In this document: one piece after another, positions 7,451 through 14,841 of the stretch
Layout: each line of letters starts with the position of its first letter
Numbering within the stretch: the stretch's first letter is position 1
Source: Pedobacter mendelii
GTDB taxonomy: Bacteria > Bacteroidota > Bacteroidia > Sphingobacteriales > Sphingobacteriaceae
Assembly: GCF_014635725.1 (NCBI RefSeq)
Contig: NZ_BMDJ01000011.1
Coordinates: forward strand, 1-64,000
DNA length: 64,000 nt
Direction: 5' to 3'
Notes under the pieces: model-generated
What the model saw: the letters and a program-made list of their open reading frames with translations, nothing else
Told to the model about the DNA's origin: nothing
Databases searched by the model: none
Translations under genes and position numbers: made by a program

Positions 7451-8083
7451 TTAATACACCCAACCAATTATGCCTTCATATTGCCAATCTTTATTGCCAG
7501 TGCCAAGTTCGTTAAAGTCTTTTGTATACAGCCTATCAAAAGTTCCTGTCTTTTTAAAATATGAATGTAGTGGAGAACTTAACAATACCTGAGTAGCTGA
7601 CATATAGCCCATGATACCTTCAGGCACATAATATAAAGGAGCATTAGGACTATTTGAGTAATAATGATCGCCTGTGTTTCTGTAATATCTGTATAGTGGT
7701 ACTGTAAAAGTACCTGTTGGTCTAAACTCTAACCTACATACCTCACCTTCAAGGGACCAGTTATTTACAGGAAAAGGTCCTATATCTGTTCTCATTTGGG
7801 CAAGCAAAATATTTGCTTCTGCGCCAAGCGTAAAGAAATGCTTTGCTTCATAGATTGAAAATAAACGATAAAAAGGGACCAAACCATTAACGGTTCCAGT
7901 AGGAACCGTTACGGCAAGCCTGTTCTTTTTTGCACTGTCAAGTGAAAAGCGATTAAGGCTATCCGAAGTAATGCCAGTTTTTTCTTTTCCGATTGTAGAT
8001 TCATCTGAGATTGATGCATCTTTTTTACAACTTGCGAGAGCGCCAATAAATAATAGCGCAAAAATTAGATTTTTGATTTTCAT
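7451..8083 (-). CDS. Lipoprotein with DUF5648-like repeats
   Basis: A 210-residue lipoprotein with a signal ending LASCKKD. From about residue 68 it shows the spaced aromatic motif of DUF5648: PFYRLFSIYEAKHFFTLG, then PLYRYYRNTGDHYYSNS, and a final WQYEGIIGWVY. These match the family's FYRFYN..TGDHFYT units and closing WxYEGI. The domain occurs on cell-surface proteins and is thought to bind or stabilise at the surface; its ligand is not known to me. The gene is monocistronic, with a terminator about 150 bp downstream. Confidence 0.78.
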   Translation of the reverse strand: MKIKNLIFALLFIGALASCKKDASISDESTIGKEKTGITSDSLNRFSLDSAKKNRLAVTVPTGTVNGLVPFYRLFSIYEAKHFFTLGAEANILLAQMRTDIGPFPVNNWSLEGEVCRLEFRPTGTFTVPLYRYYRNTGDHYYSNSPNAPLYYVPEGIMGYMSATQVLLSSPLHSYFKKTGTFDRLYTKDFNELGTGNKDWQYEGIIGWVY

Positions 8084-8443
8084 AAAAATTAAGATTTTTT
8101 TTAAATTTCCTAAATATACGGTTACGTAAATTAAATTAATATTAATATAGTAATAAATATATTATATATCTGTATATGTTTGTTTTACATATATATAAAC
8201 TTAATAACACACATCGAATGCTGATTATTTAAAACTTGATACTGTAATTTGATTATGATAAAAATAATCCAATTTTGAAATTATAAGGTAGGGTTGTAAG
8301 GATTATTGAGCTTACTTTGCTAGCGCAAGCATGAAGCCATTCATTTAGTCGCCTAAACTATTTATTTTTAATTTAATTGCAAGGCCATAAAAAAAACGGC
8401 TGTACATATATGCACAGCCGTTAACAAATTTTAATAAAAGTTA
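8084..8443. other. Gene-free spacer with a second copy of the terminator
   Basis: The spacer upstream of the DUF5648 lipoprotein and downstream of the four-gene cassette contains very AT-rich DNA (8100-8220), a short GCTAGCGCAAGCATG reminiscent of the dispersed repeat head, and the terminator at 8387-8421. Confidence 0.45.
8387..8421 (-). terminator. Rho-independent terminator, copy 2
   Basis: AACGGCTG pairs with CAGCCGTT across a 12-base loop and is followed on the minus strand by eight T. It ends the four-gene cassette that runs 9972 to 8444. It matches the hairpin at 7264-7298 at nearly every position, including the loop. Confidence 0.85.
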
Positions 8444-8608
8444 CTAATCTTGTCTAAAAAGTAATTGCAATATTTTGCTAACTAAAAAGCTCACCGCAGC
8501 ACCTAAAGCTGCTAACAGTATAGTTTGTAAAATACTACTCTGTACCTGTCCGATCATGCTAAAAGAAATCCCACTTAGCACGCCCATTTTAGTTTCTGAA
8601 CTATTCAT
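8444..8608 (-). CDS. Small single-span membrane protein, last gene of the DUF5675 cassette
   Basis: This 54-residue protein has a polar N-terminus (MNSSETKMG) and a hydrophobic helix at about 26-43 (ILQTILLAALGAAVSFLV), then a short basic end. Its ATG overlaps the end of the preceding gene by eight bases (ATGAATAG), so translation is likely coupled. A terminator lies 23 bp downstream. Size and topology would fit a holin-like or anchor peptide, but nothing in the sequence fixes the role. Confidence 0.65.
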   Translation of the reverse strand: MNSSETKMGVLSGISFSMIGQVQSSILQTILLAALGAAVSFLVSKILQLLFRQD

Positions 8609-8810
8609 CTGCCTTCATATCTGTAGCTTTTATAATCCCGGCGGCTAATGCTACGTACCTTGCAACAATAAGCAGCTTGTTAGGCAGTTTTAGGGGTGCA
8701 GCTAAAATGATACCGGCTGCACTGCTTGCAACACTTAAATACTTCTTAATTGTTGGCATCCAACAGTTTTGGTCTGGCTTCAATTGAATAGCTTTCTTTT
8801 CAGTTTTCAT
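8601..8810 (-). CDS. Small hydrophobic protein of the DUF5675 cassette
   Basis: This 69-residue protein has a Lys-rich front and two short hydrophobic stretches (about 26-40 and 45-60), rich in Ala, Ile and Leu. It is perhaps a hairpin of two helices. It starts in an ATGA overlap with the DUF5675 gene and overlaps the next gene by eight bases. Position and composition suggest a membrane partner of the DUF5675 protein. The family is not recognised. Confidence 0.65.
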   Translation of the reverse strand: MKTEKKAIQLKPDQNCWMPTIKKYLSVASSAAGIILAAPLKLPNKLLIVARYVALAAGIIKATDMKADE

Positions 8811-9217
8811 GATGATGACTTAACAGATGTAATTAATAAAAATACTTCTTCACCCTTTTCAAGCACCGGGTAAACCAGGTCTTCTAACCGTTCTAGCGCA
8901 ATCCTGCTGTAATTTCCCTCACCCTCACCAATACACTTTGTAACAGGCGCTATACATCCCTGAAGTTCTCTCAATGCAAAATTGGCTGGATGAATTAAAA
9001 TCCCTTCGCGATTCGGAACAATGCTTAATGCCAACTGCAATCCATGTTTGGTATGATGCCTTTTAATAAGTCTGTACCTTCCTTCAGGAATACAACTAAC
9101 ATTTCGCTTATTATTTCTCCAAGGCAACTCTATACTTTCACAAACAAGCTTACCATCAAAAAATATTTTACCATTTGTGCCACCCTTAAAATAGGTTCGG
9201 CTAAGAAAAAGCTGCAT
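8807..9217 (-). CDS. DUF5675-type protein
   Basis: This 136-residue protein begins with a beta-rich FLSRTYFKGGTNGKIFFDGK, then ESIELPWRNN, CIPEGRYRL, and later ILIHPANFALRELQGCIAP. The pairing of CIPxGxY, IHxxN and GCI is the DUF5675 signature. The IH...GCI arrangement resembles the His/Cys of peptidoglycan-modifying folds such as L,D-transpeptidases; a cell-wall role is inferred from that only. The start shares one base with the upstream stop (TAATG), and the stop overlaps the next start (ATGA). Confidence 0.75.
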   Translation of the reverse strand: MQLFLSRTYFKGGTNGKIFFDGKLVCESIELPWRNNKRNVSCIPEGRYRLIKRHHTKHGLQLALSIVPNREGILIHPANFALRELQGCIAPVTKCIGEGEGNYSRIALERLEDLVYPVLEKGEEVFLLITSVKSSS

Positions 9218-9972
9218 TACAAACCTTGTATTTGTACTAGCGATAAACCATTAAATGCGCCATTGCTTAAAGGATAATCGAAATTATTTACACGTTGGTA
9301 AAAGTTAATGCCTAAAAGCAAAAATAAAGGGCTTGTTGCAGGTTGCTGCAATTGACAACTAAAAGCGATTGCAGGGATAGCGATTTCCTTTACATCTAGT
9401 ACGGCACTTTCACTTGTACTTAATTCAAAAACTTCATTTTCAAAATTTACTGAGGCAAAAGCGGCGCTCAGTTTGAAATGAGTAGAACCTTGTGGTGAAT
9501 TAATCATATCCCTTGCGCTAAAAGCTGGCAAATTTACAGTTGCAACACCAGCCGCCCTATCGATTGCCGTTATGTACTGCACATTTACAGTGGTACCTAC
9601 ATTTGCATTGGCATTAAATTCGAAACCAGTTAGCAGTTCTGTTTCAGCATCCAACACCATTCTTAACCCACGCTCATTAATAGAATCTGCCTGAATCACT
9701 TTTAACATTCTTGGCATCAATCTATTGCTCACATTTTTATCAGCAATTTGACTGGTTAGTGCCTTAAATGCAATGCGCAAAAATTTACTTGCTTTTGTGG
9801 CTCTGCCGAATTCCGCCATGTTTTCGCGTGTTCGCTGATACCTTGGGTCACTTGCAATTCTGCTGGCATCAACGCCACCTTTTTCCCTTGCTAAATACCC
9901 GTTTCTTGTTTTGTAAAACGTCAAATCCCCGATTCGTCCGTTTAATTTAATTATTCCTTCCTGACGTGCCAT
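9217..9972 (-). CDS. Conserved Bacteroidota protein heading the DUF5675 cassette
   Basis: This 251-residue protein of unknown function starts MARQEGIIKLNGRIGDLTFY, has a conserved-looking basic stretch (YLAREKGGVDASRIASDPRY, about 26-45) and a front rich in Arg and Lys. The second half is beta-rich with many Ala, Val, Phe and Asn, as in a structural or secreted jelly-roll-like protein. No signal peptide is visible. I recall similar GxIKLxGxIGxxxFYK proteins in other Bacteroidota genomes, often beside DUF5675 genes, but cannot verify that here. It is the first gene of a four-gene coupled operon. A phage-derived structural protein or an assembly subunit are both possible. Confidence 0.7.
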   Translation of the reverse strand: MARQEGIIKLNGRIGDLTFYKTRNGYLAREKGGVDASRIASDPRYQRTRENMAEFGRATKASKFLRIAFKALTSQIADKNVSNRLMPRMLKVIQADSINERGLRMVLDAETELLTGFEFNANANVGTTVNVQYITAIDRAAGVATVNLPAFSARDMINSPQGSTHFKLSAAFASVNFENEVFELSTSESAVLDVKEIAIPAIAFSCQLQQPATSPLFLLLGINFYQRVNNFDYPLSNGAFNGLSLVQIQGL

Positions 9973-10316
9973 AATATATGTCTTACATCTGGATACAAAA
10001 TTGCACCTTATCTAAAAACATGGTTTCGCAAAAGGAAGGTATTGCACGATTTACTGCTATTATCTATTTTTTGCACCTTTTAGTACTTTTTGTCACTTGT
10101 AAAAAAAGCTATTTTTTCAGATATTAGACTTATTAATTATCGTTCATTGAATCACTGCTCGGGTAGGATAGCTTTTCTTTTGCTTTTGCTTTAGTCTCCA
10201 TCGGTAGATGAAGCGTAGTTGAAGCGTAGATGATCCGCTGTTAAGGGCTTAACTCGGTAAATCAAATTGTATAGCTATGGCACCTCCCAATCTGTTGCGG
10301 TTTAATTAAACAACAC
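9973..10316. promoter_or_regulatory. Divergent control region between the cassette and the small HTH-like gene
   Basis: No frame is supported. Three successive 11-bp units lie at 10207-10217, 10218-10228 and 10229-10239, reading GATGAAGCGTA, GTTGAAGCGTA and GATGATCCGCT. Such in-phase short repeats between divergent genes look like a multi-site operator; that is an inference. Confidence 0.45.
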
Positions 10317-10538
10317 ATGAAAAGAGTATGTATTTATCCGAAAGATGTTAGTATCTTAACTGGAAAAAGCTTAGCGCAAGCACAAAGAGTGCTTAGAAAT
10401 TTAAGATTTGTACTCAATAAGCGTAAAGATCAATACATTACATTTGATGAATACGCCAATTTTTCTGGAATTGATGTAGAATTGATTCAGAAAATATGTT
10501 TGATGCTGTCTTTGGCTTGTACGATAGCCCTCAGTTAA
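10317..10538 (+). CDS. Small putative DNA-binding protein
   Basis: This 73-residue protein begins MKRVCIYPKDVSILTGKSLA and continues QRVLRNLR..QYITFDEYANFSGIDVE. The layout (YPKDV, TGKS, helix, then an xITxxEYxxxTG-like second helix) matches small Bacteroidota proteins I remember as helix-turn-helix or excisionase-like. The last 15 residues are hydrophobic. It is transcribed divergently from the DUF5675 cassette across a repeat-bearing spacer, so it may regulate it. A GC-rich hairpin terminator follows five bases after the stop. Confidence 0.6.
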   Translation: MKRVCIYPKDVSILTGKSLAQAQRVLRNLRFVLNKRKDQYITFDEYANFSGIDVELIQKICLMLSLACTIALS

Positions 10539-10542
10539 AAAA

Positions 10543-10571
10543 CAAAACCCGCCCCACGTCCCCGGGTTTTG
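10543..10571 (+). terminator. Hairpin terminator after the small HTH-like gene
   Basis: AAAACCCG pairs with CGGGTTTT across a 12-base loop and is followed by a weak T-rich tail (GTTATT). Confidence 0.65.
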
Positions 10572-10680
10572 TTATTACTATCCACAATGGTTTTCTACCT
10601 TAAAAAGCCTTGCATTTAATAAATGATTTTGAATAGGTAAAATAAATCAATGATGAATCATTCACAACAGTAGAATAACC

Positions 10681-10930
10681 CCCCTCGCTGGCGCACGCGT
10701 GCCGCGTGTGAGAAAAACATCACTAGCAAATACTAGCGCACGCTAAGATTTTTGCACCCGGCAGCAACCGAAAAGTAGTAAGCAGAACATTTTAGCCCCG
10801 ATTGACGCATAAAGCCCGCAACGCAGTGAGGACTTGAAGCAAAAGCGGGACTGGATCTTGCCTAAGAATTGCCAACCATTGCGCTTCAAATAAAAATATA
10901 ACTGCATCATATTTGGAATCGGCAGCAGCC
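10681..10930 (+). repeat. Dispersed repeat R1, copy B
   Basis: This 250-bp unit is the same length as copy A and differs at scattered positions. It begins with the GC-rich head and ends GGCAGCAGCC, and it is followed immediately by copy C in direct tandem. Confidence 0.9.
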
Positions 10931-11176
10931 CATGCTGGCGCACGCGTGCCGCGTGTGAGAAAAAATCACTAGCCAATACTAGCGCACGGTTGGATTTTTG
11001 CACCCGGCAGCAACCGAAAAGTAGTAAGCAGAACATTTTAGCCCCGATTGACGCGTAAAGCCCGCAACGCAGTGAGGACTTGAAGCAAAAGCGGGACTGG
11101 ATCTTGCCTAAGAATTGCCAACCATTGCGCTTCAAATAAAAATATACCAGCATCATATTTGGAATCGACAGCAGCC
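10931..11176 (+). repeat. Dispersed repeat R1, copy C
   Basis: This tandem neighbour of copy B is about 246 bp, with a truncated head (GCTGGCGCACGCGTGCCGCG) and an ending GACAGCAGCC. A long minus-strand frame (10743-11213) crosses both B and C only because the unit lacks stops in that frame. Confidence 0.88.
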
Positions 11177-11189
11177 ACAAAAACCTAGG

Positions 11190-11262
11190 ATAAAATAAAA
11201 AATCGTAAGCCATTACCTGTAAACCAAAGCCCCTGCTTATATCATGATTTATATTGATTATA
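11190..11262 (+). repeat. Dispersed repeat R3, copy 2
   Basis: Matches 4168-4239 (TTACCTGTAAAC core, ending TTATATTGATTATA). It lies between R1 copy C and the end of mnmE and marks the right border of the repeat-rich region. Confidence 0.7.
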
Positions 11263-11317
11263 TCCTCGTTATAGCCGATGCCAAATTTATCAGTATATCA
11301 GTATAAATGTGGATGAT

Positions 11318-12676
11318 TTACTTCCCAATACAGAACTTGGTAAATATATTTTCCAACAAATCATCAGTAGTAACAGTTCCGGTAATCTCCCCCAGATAAT
11401 GTAACGCCTGTTTAATATCCATCGCTAAAAAATCAGAAGTAACAGGATTACCTACATTAGCCAATACCCGTTGCAAAGCATTTTCCGTTTGCTTCAGTGC
11501 TTCAACATGGCGGATATTAGTAACTAAAGTTTCGCTGGTATTAATATGATGCAGATTTACCTGTTCCAAAAGTGTATCTTTCAACTCGTCGATACCCATT
11601 TTATCCTTTGCAGAAATAAAAAAAACATGCAGTTGAGCAAATGCCTCACGTTGCTGTGGCGATAACAAATCGGCCTTATTTACTAAAATTAGATACGGTA
11701 TTTCAAGTTTCGCCAATCCCCTCACCTGCTCCTCTATTTCCGAAACAGTCTGCGCAGCATCCGCCATGTAAATGATAAGCTTAGCCTGCTTCATTTTTTC
11801 AAGTGTTCTTTCTACACCCAAAGCTTCAATTATATCTGCAGTATCACGAATGCCTGCCGTATCAATGAAGCGGAAAACAATTCCACCTATGGTGAGCTCA
11901 TCTTCAATCGTATCACGCGTGGTTCCGGCAATATCCGAAACAATCGCCCGCTCCTCATTGAGCAATGCATTTAACAAAGTCGATTTACCCACATTTGGTT
12001 TCCCGGCAATTACAATTGGTACACCATTTTTAATTACGTTACCCATCTCGAATGATGAAATCAGCCGGTTTAAAACATGGTTTATTTTATTTACCAGGTT
12101 GCGCAACTGATCGCGATTCGCAAACTCAACATCCTCTTCAGCAAAATCCAGTTCTAGCTCAATCATCGATGCAAAATGTATCAATTGCTCCCGCAACGCT
12201 TTAAGCTCATTGGCAAAACCTCCACGCATCTGTTGCATAGCCACATCATGCGAAGCTTTACTATTCGAAGCAATCAAATCGGCAACAGCTTCAGCCTGAC
12301 TTAAATCGAAAGCACCATTTAAAAAGGCACGCAACGTAAATTCACCAGGTTTGGCAGCCCTCGCACCCTTACCAATTAACAAACTGATAATCTGCTGAAT
12401 AATATAATTAGAACCATGGCACGAAATCTCGACAACATTTTCTTTAGTGTATGATTTTGGTTCTACAAACAATCCCGCAACCACTTCATCAATAATTCGA
12501 TCTCCATCCTTTATCAATCCAAAGTGCAAAGTATGACTTTCCTGCTTTTCCAAATCCTTTCCACTAAAAACCGAATTGGCTAAGCTTATAGCATCAGGGC
12601 CCGATAAACGTATAACGCCAATAGCGCCCGAGCCCTGCGGAGTAGATAATGCAATGATGGTATCTTGATGATTCAT
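11318..12676 (-). CDS. mnmE: tRNA uridine-5-carboxymethylaminomethyl modification GTPase MnmE
   Basis: MnmE works with MnmG to install the cmnm5 group on the wobble uridine of certain tRNAs, using a folate-derived carbon, in the cytosol. The 452-residue protein has the N-terminal folate-binding domain (TIIALSTPQGSGAIGVIRLSG), a helical middle, an inserted G domain with GKPNVGKS, DTAG and NKAD, and the C-terminal CIGK motif that carries the essential Cys. The ATG at 12676 is chosen because the upstream in-frame TTG lies inside the -7 promoter box. No mnmG is nearby, and the gene is monocistronic. It is the first core gene right of the repeat region. Confidence 0.97.
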   Translation of the reverse strand: MNHQDTIIALSTPQGSGAIGVIRLSGPDAISLANSVFSGKDLEKQESHTLHFGLIKDGDRIIDEVVAGLFVEPKSYTKENVVEISCHGSNYIIQQIISLLIGKGARAAKPGEFTLRAFLNGAFDLSQAEAVADLIASNSKASHDVAMQQMRGGFANELKALREQLIHFASMIELELDFAEEDVEFANRDQLRNLVNKINHVLNRLISSFEMGNVIKNGVPIVIAGKPNVGKSTLLNALLNEERAIVSDIAGTTRDTIEDELTIGGIVFRFIDTAGIRDTADIIEALGVERTLEKMKQAKLIIYMADAAQTVSEIEEQVRGLAKLEIPYLILVNKADLLSPQQREAFAQLHVFFISAKDKMGIDELKDTLLEQVNLHHINTSETLVTNIRHVEALKQTENALQRVLANVGNPVTSDFLAMDIKQALHYLGEITGTVTTDDLLENIFTKFCIGK

Positions 12677-12694
12677 ATAAATAATGTGAAAACG

Positions 12695-12702
12695 CAAAAA
12701 TA
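12695..12702 (-). promoter_or_regulatory. -7 box of mnmE
   Basis: The minus strand reads TATTTTTG, a full match to TAnnTTTG, 18 bases upstream of the chosen ATG. No clear -33 TTTG is present. Confidence 0.45.
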
Positions 12703-12748
12703 ACGCTAATCTGCCACTATATTAGTAAATGTTGCTTTTTATCTCAAA

Positions 12749-12791
12749 ACCTCAACCTCAATCTCAACCTCAACCTCATCCCTCAACCTCA
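12749..12791 (+). repeat. Hexamer-period tandem repeat
   Basis: Degenerate CCTCAA units in tandem lie between divergent mnmE and the permease gene, in the permease leader region. Confidence 0.7.
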
Positions 12792-12854
12792 CATTTTCTT
12801 CTTATCTTAAAACATTTCCTAGGCAATCATGTTTAATCACAAAACCGTAAAACT

Positions 12855-13967
12855 ATGACGAATAATTTACCACTTACCGCAAAAAGATCCATAGAATTAT
12901 TAGGCCTGATTTGCCTGGTAGCTGTAATGGTGATAGCAAGGGATATCATTATGCCGATTTTAATGGCCTTTTTCATCAGCATTATGCTACTTCCTTTATA
13001 CCGCTTTCTTAAAAAGAAAAAAGTCCCTGAAAGTTTAGCAATCGTTCTCCCGATACTTGTAGTAGCACTTTTTGTGGGTCTGGTGGTTTGGTTTTTCTCT
13101 CACCAGATTGGCCTCTTGGTTAATGACTTTCCACGCATTAAAAGCAATGTAACCCAACACATCAATTCCCTTAGCGATTGGATTAGCCGCATTACCCACT
13201 ACGATGATAGACAGCAAAGAGCCTTTATTAAGGATAAAAGCGACGATTTAATGAACATGGGAACATCCATGGCCGGCGGTGCAGCGGTAACGCTGAGTGG
13301 TATTTTTGTATTTATTGGCCTGCTTCCAATATACATCTACCTGATGCTTTTTTACAAAGACATTCTATTAAAATTTATTTTCATGTGGTTCAAAACAGAT
13401 GATCATCCTAAAGTGAAAGAAGCCATATACGAAACCGAATCTATCATTAAAAGTTATCTGATTGGCTTATTAATTCAAATCACCTACATGACCATCCTTT
13501 TAGGTGGGATTTTAATGCTTATTGGTATTAAACATGCTTTATTAATCGGTGTCATCTTCGCCATTTTAAACCTGATACCTTATGTTGGTGCGCTGATGGG
13601 TAATTTAATTGGTGTGCTTTTAACCTTAACTTCATCGCAAGAATTATGGCCGGTAATAACGGTTCTTGGTGTTATTGCTTTCGTTCAGTTTTTGGATAAC
13701 AACATTCTGATGCCTCGTATTGTAGGCTCTAAAGTAAAAATTAATGCATTATTCGCTATCCTAGGGGTATTTATTGGCGGAAGCATAGCAGGTGTATCCG
13801 GCATGTTCCTCGCTTTGCCAATAGTAGCAGTACTAAAAGTTATCTTCGACCGTACCGAGATGTTTAAACAATGGGGTGTTTTATTGGGTGATGAAAAACC
13901 TGCCCGTAGCCCAATGAGCTTTCCAAACTTTAGAAGAAGAAAAGCACTTATAAGCAAATCCGAATAA
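12855..13967 (+). CDS. AI-2E family transporter (YdiK/PerM-like permease)
   Basis: The 370-residue integral membrane protein of the AI-2E transporter family has two N-terminal hydrophobic segments, a long periplasmic-type loop (about 80-135), then paired helices and the conserved C-terminal half with GVIFAILNLIPYVGALMG and QFLDNNILMPRIVGSKVKI. Family members include a quorum-signal exporter and Na+/H+ antiporters, so the substrate cannot be assigned. A basic tail (FRRRKALISKSE) follows. The next gene begins 20 bp downstream, so the two may be cotranscribed. Confidence 0.9.
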   Translation: MTNNLPLTAKRSIELLGLICLVAVMVIARDIIMPILMAFFISIMLLPLYRFLKKKKVPESLAIVLPILVVALFVGLVVWFFSHQIGLLVNDFPRIKSNVTQHINSLSDWISRITHYDDRQQRAFIKDKSDDLMNMGTSMAGGAAVTLSGIFVFIGLLPIYIYLMLFYKDILLKFIFMWFKTDDHPKVKEAIYETESIIKSYLIGLLIQITYMTILLGGILMLIGIKHALLIGVIFAILNLIPYVGALMGNLIGVLLTLTSSQELWPVITVLGVIAFVQFLDNNILMPRIVGSKVKINALFAILGVFIGGSIAGVSGMFLALPIVAVLKVIFDRTEMFKQWGVLLGDEKPARSPMSFPNFRRRKALISKSE

Positions 13968-13987
13968 CCACATTAAATCTAAACCTT

Positions 13988-14512
13988 ATGAAAAAATTAA
14001 TTCCCATACTTGGTCTTTGCGCAATAATATTTGCAGCCTGCGGTTCATCAAATGATAAGAAAGATGCAAACGCAGCCAGCGATACCACATTACTTTCCGA
14101 AGCCAAAGCAAACAAGGAAAGCGATCCCGTAACCGGAAAAATGAGTTTGATTGGAGCTGCGAAACTAGGGCAACCAATTAACATCAAATTCGCTGTTTAC
14201 AACAATACTGATACAGTTACAAAATTTTGTAAATGGCATACACCATTTGAAAAATTAATGAGTAAATACCTGGATGTGGCTTTAGAAGATCATACAGACA
14301 TTGATTACAAAGGACCTATGGCAAAAAGAATGATGCCACCTCCTGCTGATAGTTATACCATGCTAAAAAAAGGAGATAGTACAAGTACCAATTTTAATTT
14401 GAACGAAGGATATGCGATCACCAAAGCCGGTAGTTATACGATTAAATACAATGCTGCAACCATAAGTGGTATCATAGTTACAGATAGTTTAAAAATTACA
14501 GTAAGCAAATAG
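13988..14512 (+). CDS. Lipoprotein with an M35-protease-propeptide-like beta domain
   Basis: This 174-residue lipoprotein has a signal ending FAACGSS (lipidation Cys at about residue 18). A Ser/Asp/Lys linker precedes a domain reading INIKFAVYNNTDTVTKFCKW, HTPFE, then DYKGPMAKRMMPPPADSY, LKKGDS and ITKAGSYTIKY. That order (KW-TP-E, GPM.KR..P....Y..L..G, Y...G.Y.+.Y) matches the N-terminal beta-sandwich of deuterolysin / peptidyl-Lys metalloendopeptidases of family M35. No HExxH peptidase domain is present, so it is a stand-alone copy, perhaps binding or inhibiting. The match is from memory of the family. Confidence 0.65.
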   Translation: MKKLIPILGLCAIIFAACGSSNDKKDANAASDTTLLSEAKANKESDPVTGKMSLIGAAKLGQPINIKFAVYNNTDTVTKFCKWHTPFEKLMSKYLDVALEDHTDIDYKGPMAKRMMPPPADSYTMLKKGDSTSTNFNLNEGYAITKAGSYTIKYNAATISGIIVTDSLKITVSK

Positions 14513-14572
14513 CATTAATTTAAAACCATCACAGCATTTAACTGTTACTATATTATATAAAATTGATAAGAA

Positions 14573-14773
14573 ATGGGACTAATAAAAACAGCAGTTATAG
14601 GCGCTGCAATTTACGCAGGCGTTAAATACATTACTAAAAAAGATCCAATTACTGGTAAATCCGTAGTTGATGATATTAAGGATAAAGCACCTGAATGGAT
14701 AGAAAAAGCTAAAGATTATAAAAGAGAATTTGAAAACAAGTCAACTTATGCCCAGGAAGATTTGGGTATCTAA
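14573..14773 (+). CDS. Small membrane-anchored protein (YtxH-like)
   Basis: The 66-residue protein has a hydrophobic Gly/Ala-rich N-terminal segment (LIKTAVIGAAIYAGVKYI) followed by a charged amphipathic helix (VDDIKDKAPEWIEKAKDYKREF). The layout is like YtxH-type stress proteins, but the match is loose. It sits 60 bp after the lipoprotein and is followed by a strong bidirectional terminator. Confidence 0.6.
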   Translation: MGLIKTAVIGAAIYAGVKYITKKDPITGKSVVDDIKDKAPEWIEKAKDYKREFENKSTYAQEDLGI

Positions 14774-14795
14774 ATAATTATTTATTTAAAATTAA

Positions 14796-14830
14796 AAATG
14801 CATCAATACTAACATTGATGCATTTTTTTA
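14796..14830. terminator. Bidirectional terminator
   Basis: AAATGCATCAAT (14796-14807) and ATTGATGCATTT (14814-14825) form a perfect 12-bp stem with a 6-base loop. T-runs follow on the plus strand and A-runs precede it, so it serves the converging genes on both sides. Confidence 0.9.
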
Positions 14831-14841
14831 TAAGTAAAATT

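Noticed and set aside
8444..9972. A prophage
   Set aside because: No integrase, terminase, portal or capsid genes surround the cassette.
4031..11176. CRISPR array
   Set aside because: Units are long, few and not separated by uniform unique spacers; no cas genes are present.
10743..11213. 156-residue minus-strand frame across R1 copies B and C
   Set aside because: It is the tandem repeat read twice; no start signal, no coupling and no family match by eye.
12749..12791. Phase-variable control of the AI-2E permease by the CCTCAA repeat
   Set aside because: The units are degenerate and do not lie within a promoter box or the coding frame; similar low-complexity words fill many spacers here.
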